From Nostoc sphaeroides (GTDB lineage Bacteria; Cyanobacteriota; Cyanobacteriia; Cyanobacteriales; Nostocaceae): a DNA stretch of 64,000 nt. Location of the stretch: contig NZ_CP031941.1 of the NCBI RefSeq assembly GCF_003443655.1, positions 5,853,001 to 5,917,000 on the forward strand, in the 5' to 3' direction. The notes below the pieces were generated by a model that saw nothing but the letters and a program-made list of their open reading frames with translations, did no database searches and was not told where the DNA came from. This document shows positions 59,994-64,000 of the stretch, in pieces; within the stretch, counting starts at the first letter, position 1; each line of letters opens with the position of its first letter. A program made the position numbers and the translations under genes.

Positions 59994-62900
59994 ATGCCCC
60001 GGATTTTTGACAACATAGATTTGCAACTGCTACCGATTTTACGAGAAACCCTCAAAATCTCTTATCGCGCAGACTTTTGCGTTGGCTACTTTAACCTCAG
60101 AGGTTGGCGAAGAATTGATGATTTGATTGAAAAGTATGTTGGTAGTCAAAATGCTTGTTGTCGTTTGCTAATTGGGATGCAAAGCTTACCCAGTGATGAA
60201 GTTCATGCAGCATTTAGCTTTGTTAGTGGTGATGGACGGATTGACAACAGTAGCATTGTGCGGTTTAAAAAACGTATGGCGGCGGAATTTCGCCAGCAGT
60301 TGACTATTGGTGCGCCGACTAATCAAGATGAAGCGGGGTTACGGCGGTTAAGTCATCAGCTAAAAAGTCAAAAACTAATTATTAAACTGTTTTTGCGCCA
60401 TTCTCTCCACGCTAAGTTATATCTTGTGCATCGCAATGATCCTAACACTCCCACAGTGGGATTCTTGGGTAGTAGTAATTTAACCCTTCCCGGATTGGCG
60501 AAACAAGGAGAGTTAAATGTAGATATTTTAGACCACGATGCTTGTAATAAACTGCAAAAGTGGTTTAGCGATCGCTGGCAAGATTACGGTTGTGTAGATA
60601 TTTCTCAAGAATTAGCTGAAATTATCGATCAGAGTTGGGCTAGGCAAGATTTAGTCTCACCTTACTACATCTACCTGAAGATAGCTTACCACTTATCCCA
60701 TGAAGCGATCGCAGGACTTTCTGAATTCCGCATCCCCCGCGAATTTAACAACTTATTTGACTTCCAAAAAGCTGCCGTACAGCTAGCGGCACGTCATGTA
60801 ACAAGGCGTGGCGGCGTATTAGTCGGTGATGTGGTCGGTTTGGGCAAAACTTTAGTTGGAACCGCCTTAGCAAAGATATTACAAGAAGATTGTTATTTAG
60901 AAACACTGATTATTTGCCCAAAAAACCTAGTTTCAATGTGGCAAGAATATAAAGATAACTATCGGTTACTTGCCGAAATTATGCCAATTAGTCAAGTACA
61001 AAATAAATTACCAACACTCCGGCGTTATCGAGTTGTGTTAATTGATGAAAGTCACAATTTACGGAACCGCGAAGGTAAACGTTATCGAACAATAATAGAA
61101 TATATTGCAGCTAATGAAAGTAAATGTATTTTATTATCTGCGACTCCTTACAACAAAAGTTATCTTGACCTTTCCGCACAACTGCGGCTATTTGTGCCAG
61201 AAGATGAAGATTTGGGATTAAGACCAGAAGCTTTAATTAATGAACTTGGCGGTAGTTCCGTAGGAGAATTAGAGTTTATCAGAAAGCATCAGTGTTCTGT
61301 CCGTTCTTTAGCTGCTTTCGAGAAAAGTGAACACCCTGATGATTGGCGAGAATTGATGAAGCGTTACATGGTGCGACGCACTCGCTCTTTTATTAAAGAA
61401 AATTATGCCCACACAGATGAAACAGGGCGCAAATATTTAGAATTTTCTGATGGTAGACGTTCTTATTTTCCTCAACGTTTACCTCGGAGTCTCAAGTTTC
61501 CTTTAGAAGGTTCTAACACAGACTTTTATGCGCGTCTTTACTCTGAGTTAGTCGTAGAAGTAATTAATCAACTGAATTTACCTCGCTATGGGCTAGGAAA
61601 TTACGTTATTGCGAAACACAAACAGCCACCTACAGACACCGAACAACGCTTTATTAATAGCTTATTTCGGGGCGGTAGGAGGTTAATGGGTTTTTCTCGC
61701 ACTAATTTATTTAAACGTTTAGAAAGTAGCGGCGTTGCTTTTATCCAATCAATTGAACGTCATATATTACGGAATTTCATTTATTTATATGCCCTAGAGC
61801 AAGGGCTTGATATTCCTATTGGAACTCAAGAATCTGAGTTATTAGATACAAGGAATAATGATGAAGATGCTGATTCTGTAGCAGCAGCTTTGTTTGATAC
61901 AGAAACCGAAGAAGATAATTTTGACCTAACCCCCCAACCTTCTTCCATAGTAGGGAAGGGAGAGAATTCAAAGCCTCTCTCCTTGCAGGAGAGAGGTTTT
62001 CCAGATTATGCGAAAAGTCAAGAAAAACTTTTTCGTCAAAGAGCAGAATCAATTTATCAAGAATATAGAACCCGATATCAACGAAGATTTAAATGGTTGC
62101 GTTCTACGCTTTTTGATATTAAAAAACTGAAGCGTGATTTGCTAGAAGATGCCAAAGCACTGATTAATGTGCTGCAACAGTGTGGCGAGTGGAATCCTCA
62201 AAAAGATGAAAAACTGGCTGCTTTAATCAAACTGCTAACAGAAACTCACCCCAAGGATAAAGTACTAATTTTCACACAGTTTGCTGATACAGTCCGCTAC
62301 CTTGAAGATAATTTGCAGTCTAGTCAAATTACTCATGTAGCAGGGGTAACAGGTCAATCTAAAGACCCCACAATAATGACGGGAAGATTTAGCCCTGTGA
62401 GTAATGGAAAACGTGAGCAAATTTCATCATCAGATGAGTTGCGTATTTTAATCGCCACCGATGTTTTGAGTGAAGGTCATAATTTGCAAGACTGTGCAAT
62501 TATCGTCAATTGGGATTTACCTTGGGCAATTATTCGCTTAATTCAACGCGCGGGAAGAGTAGACCGCATTGGACAAAATGCTGATAAAATTCTTTGTTAT
62601 TCTTTTTTACCAGCCGAGGGAGTAGAACGGATTATTAATTTGCGGGGACGACTCCGCAAACGACTGCAAGAAAATGCGGAAGTGGTGGGAACTGATGAAG
62701 CTTTTTTTGAAGATGATGATGCACGGGTAATTCTCGACCTCTACAACGAGAAATCTGGAATTTTAGATGGTGAAGAAGATACAGAAGTTGATTTGACTTC
62801 AGAAGCATTTCAAATTTGGAAAAAAGCCACAGATAGTAATCCTGGCTTGAAAAAAACGATAGAAGAAATGGAAAATGTAGTTTATTCTACCCGCGCCCAT

Positions 62901-63242
62901 ACTCCGCAACCTGTGCAACCAGAGGGAGTATTGCTTTATATGAAAACCACAGAAGGGAATGATTCTTTAATTTATGTTGACCGCGATGGAAATAGCGTTA
63001 CTCAATCACAATTAGCAGTGCTTCGGGTGGCGGCGTGTGAAGAATCTACCCCAGCGATACCGAGAGATAAACAACATCACGAGTTAGTAAATAAGGGTGC
63101 TGAATTGATTGCTGAAACAAAGCCGCCGCTTATAAAAATCGGTAATGTTTCAGTAATATCTCTCAAGCGCAAGGAAGATAAAAGATTTATAAAGTATAAA
63201 AAGCATGGTAAAAATTTAACTCCTATAGATAGGGTTTATTAA
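59994..63242 (+). CDS. PLD-domain SNF2-family helicase (defence-type)
   Basis: This 1082-residue protein has an N-terminal phospholipase D-like domain with the HxK motif (FLRHSLHAKLYLVHR) and GSSNLTLPGLAKQGELN. The SNF2-type helicase follows: Walker A in GDVVGLGKTLVGTALA, DEAH-like box VVLIDESHNLRNREGK, motif III LLSATPYNKSY, and the C-terminal motifs ILIATDVLSEGHNLQDC and IQRAGRVDRIGQ. Such proteins occur in restriction-like defence operons. Residues about 643-676 come from an inserted dispersed repeat, yet the frame stays open. The next gene, a methyltransferase, follows in 97 bases. Confidence 0.92.
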   Translation: MPRIFDNIDLQLLPILRETLKISYRADFCVGYFNLRGWRRIDDLIEKYVGSQNACCRLLIGMQSLPSDEVHAAFSFVSGDGRIDNSSIVRFKKRMAAEFRQQLTIGAPTNQDEAGLRRLSHQLKSQKLIIKLFLRHSLHAKLYLVHRNDPNTPTVGFLGSSNLTLPGLAKQGELNVDILDHDACNKLQKWFSDRWQDYGCVDISQELAEIIDQSWARQDLVSPYYIYLKIAYHLSHEAIAGLSEFRIPREFNNLFDFQKAAVQLAARHVTRRGGVLVGDVVGLGKTLVGTALAKILQEDCYLETLIICPKNLVSMWQEYKDNYRLLAEIMPISQVQNKLPTLRRYRVVLIDESHNLRNREGKRYRTIIEYIAANESKCILLSATPYNKSYLDLSAQLRLFVPEDEDLGLRPEALINELGGSSVGELEFIRKHQCSVRSLAAFEKSEHPDDWRELMKRYMVRRTRSFIKENYAHTDETGRKYLEFSDGRRSYFPQRLPRSLKFPLEGSNTDFYARLYSELVVEVINQLNLPRYGLGNYVIAKHKQPPTDTEQRFINSLFRGGRRLMGFSRTNLFKRLESSGVAFIQSIERHILRNFIYLYALEQGLDIPIGTQESELLDTRNNDEDADSVAAALFDTETEEDNFDLTPQPSSIVGKGENSKPLSLQERGFPDYAKSQEKLFRQRAESIYQEYRTRYQRRFKWLRSTLFDIKKLKRDLLEDAKALINVLQQCGEWNPQKDEKLAALIKLLTETHPKDKVLIFTQFADTVRYLEDNLQSSQITHVAGVTGQSKDPTIMTGRFSPVSNGKREQISSSDELRILIATDVLSEGHNLQDCAIIVNWDLPWAIIRLIQRAGRVDRIGQNADKILCYSFLPAEGVERIINLRGRLRKRLQENAEVVGTDEAFFEDDDARVILDLYNEKSGILDGEEDTEVDLTSEAFQIWKKATDSNPGLKKTIEEMENVVYSTRAHTPQPVQPEGVLLYMKTTEGNDSLIYVDRDGNSVTQSQLAVLRVAACEESTPAIPRDKQHHELVNKGAELIAETKPPLIKIGNVSVISLKRKEDKRFIKYKKHGKNLTPIDRVY
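61923..62021. repeat. About 110-bp dispersed repeat, copy 4, inside the helicase coding sequence
   Basis: GACCTAACCCCCCAACCTTC, AATTCAAAGCCTCTCTCCTT and GAAAAGTCAA match the intergenic copies at 10338 and 12240 in order. The segment is about 99 bases, a multiple of three, so it adds about 33 residues (starting DLTPQPSSIVGKGENSKPLS) without breaking the frame. Confidence 0.9.
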
Positions 63243-63297
63243 AGTCCGCCAGCGCAGACTTAATTTCTAAAGCCACAGATTTATTTTCTGAATGGCA

Positions 63298-63339
63298 AAT
63301 TTACCATGCTTGCCTTTTATTTTTCAAGCATGGTAAATT
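63298..63339. promoter_or_regulatory. 15-bp inverted repeat abutting the methyltransferase start
   Basis: AATTTACCATGCTTG and CAAGCATGGTAAATT form a perfect stem with a 12-base loop, ending one base before the ATG at 63340. AGCATGGTAAA occurs a third time at 63202, inside the helicase end. It could block ribosome access or serve as an operator. No ordinary ribosome site is visible. Confidence 0.55.
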
Positions 63340-64000
63340 ATGTTGCTTAATTTTCAACGAACCCGCGATTTACTTTCTAACTTTCAATTTAGTAATTTGT
63401 TTATAGAAGAATTAGGTTGGTCTAAACCTTCTAGACAAAAACCTGTAACCTTAAAATTTGATAACAAAACCTATCAATACCAAAAAATTGCTGAACTTTC
63501 AGGTGTTGCAATCTTTGAAGTCACCGCAGCAGATGGGAACATACCAGAAGCTAAAGTTAGAGTTGCTATTCATCAAGAAATTACTAAACTTATAGCTGAA
63601 AATCTACTCATCTTTGTTACGGAAGAACGCACACGGAGTCTTTGGTATTGGGTAAAAAGAGAAGGAAGTAAAACTTTCGTTCGTGACCATTTATATGTGA
63701 AGGGTCAACCCGGAGACTTATTTTTAAGCAAGCTTGGTTCTTTAGTCATTGATATTACTGAATTAGAACATGGGGAACCGACTGTTGTCGAAATTGCTTA
63801 TAAGTTACAACGCGGTTTCGATGTTGAACCAGTAACCAAGAAGTTTTACAAGGAATTTCAAGAGCAACACCAGAAGTTTTTGCTGTTTGTGAAAGGAATT
63901 GATAATGAGATAGATAGACGTTGGTATACATCGGTAATTCTGAATCGCCTGATGTTTGTTTATTTTCTCCAGCGTAAGGGTTTTATTGATAACAAAGATT
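63340..64000 (+). CDS. Eco57I/PglX-like methyltransferase-restriction protein, N-terminal part
   Basis: The first about 220 residues are present and the gene runs off the right edge. It starts MLLNFQRTRDLLSNFQFSNL. The segment VTKKFYKEFQEQHQKFLLFV, then RRWYTSVILNRLMFVYFLQR, is characteristic of the region before the methyltransferase core in large Eco57I-type and PglX-like proteins. The catalytic motifs would lie beyond the window. Paired with the upstream PLD helicase it suggests a restriction-type defence operon. Confidence 0.8.
   Translation, partial: MLLNFQRTRDLLSNFQFSNLFIEELGWSKPSRQKPVTLKFDNKTYQYQKIAELSGVAIFEVTAADGNIPEAKVRVAIHQEITKLIAENLLIFVTEERTRSLWYWVKREGSKTFVRDHLYVKGQPGDLFLSKLGSLVIDITELEHGEPTVVEIAYKLQRGFDVEPVTKKFYKEFQEQHQKFLLFVKGIDNEIDRRWYTSVILNRLMFVYFLQRKGFIDNKD

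Noticed and set aside
1..64000. tRNA or rRNA genes
   Set aside because: I looked for T-loop motifs and cloverleaf-like palindromes by eye and found no convincing case. A tRNA scan would be needed to exclude one.

Overview
The window looks like chromosomal DNA of a filamentous, Nostoc-like cyanobacterium. It carries psbB-psbT, ndhH, chlP, a CrtO-type carotenoid ketolase and rps1. HIP1 palindromes (GCGATCGC) are dense in the core genes, and the spacers are full of cyanobacterial short tandem heptamers and small dispersed inverted repeats. A catalase next to a five-gene ebo cluster is the arrangement I remember from Nostoc punctiforme. The species is an inference.

Layout. 1-7.1 kb: catalase (cut by the window edge) and the minus-strand ebo cluster (eboA-B-C-E-F), linked to export of scytonemin precursors. 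7.5-14.6 kb: CrtO, a DUF2993 protein, a CYP110-like P450 and a thiamine-diphosphate phosphoketolase/transketolase-type enzyme, separated by repeats. 15.3-21.3 kb: an AT-rich accessory island with a GIY-YIG protein, a PD-(D/E)XK nuclease overlapping a TOPRIM-like gene, and a set of intact and decaying toxin-antitoxin genes (a VapBC-like pair, DUF6883/DUF4926, hicB with a broken hicA, a PIN-toxin stub, a collapsed duplicate) plus a Uma2 gene. 21.6-28 kb: LemA with an M48 protease, an IS630 fragment joined to a HEAT-repeat gene fragment, and a peptide-type ABC permease and binding protein. 28.3-29.6 kb: remains of a restriction-modification system (XRE regulator, deleted nuclease, adenine methyltransferase). 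30.7-35 kb: psbB, psbT, rps1 and a HAD protein.

35.6-42.1 kb is a tandem array of five secreted DUF4360 paralogues plus one deleted copy, with duplicated leader regions carrying later insertions. 42.8-45.5 kb: an orphan CysA-type ATPase and a TnpB element with a divergent ribbon-helix-helix gene. 45.7-49.1 kb: a 1146-residue membrane protein with 12 near-identical 39-residue HEAT units and a NACHT-type NTPase. 49.7-59.8 kb: mostly core genes (chlP, a potassium channel, a DUF3445 protein, an MMADHC-like protein, a TolQ/ExbB-type channel, rsmH, ndhH) and a DUF6888/DUF6887 cassette flanked by two copies of the rsmH 3' end. 60-64 kb: a PLD-SNF2 helicase and the start of an Eco57I/PglX-like methyltransferase, probably a defence operon that continues past the window.

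The best leads for undescribed biology are the nuclease-TOPRIM pair, the membrane HEAT-NACHT protein whose variation is confined to one small window per repeat, the rsmH-flanked cassette with an apparent ATT start codon, and the PLD-helicase/methyltransferase operon. The spacers also hold several small mobile-element families. For two of them the insertion can be read directly from target duplications or from paralogous empty sites.
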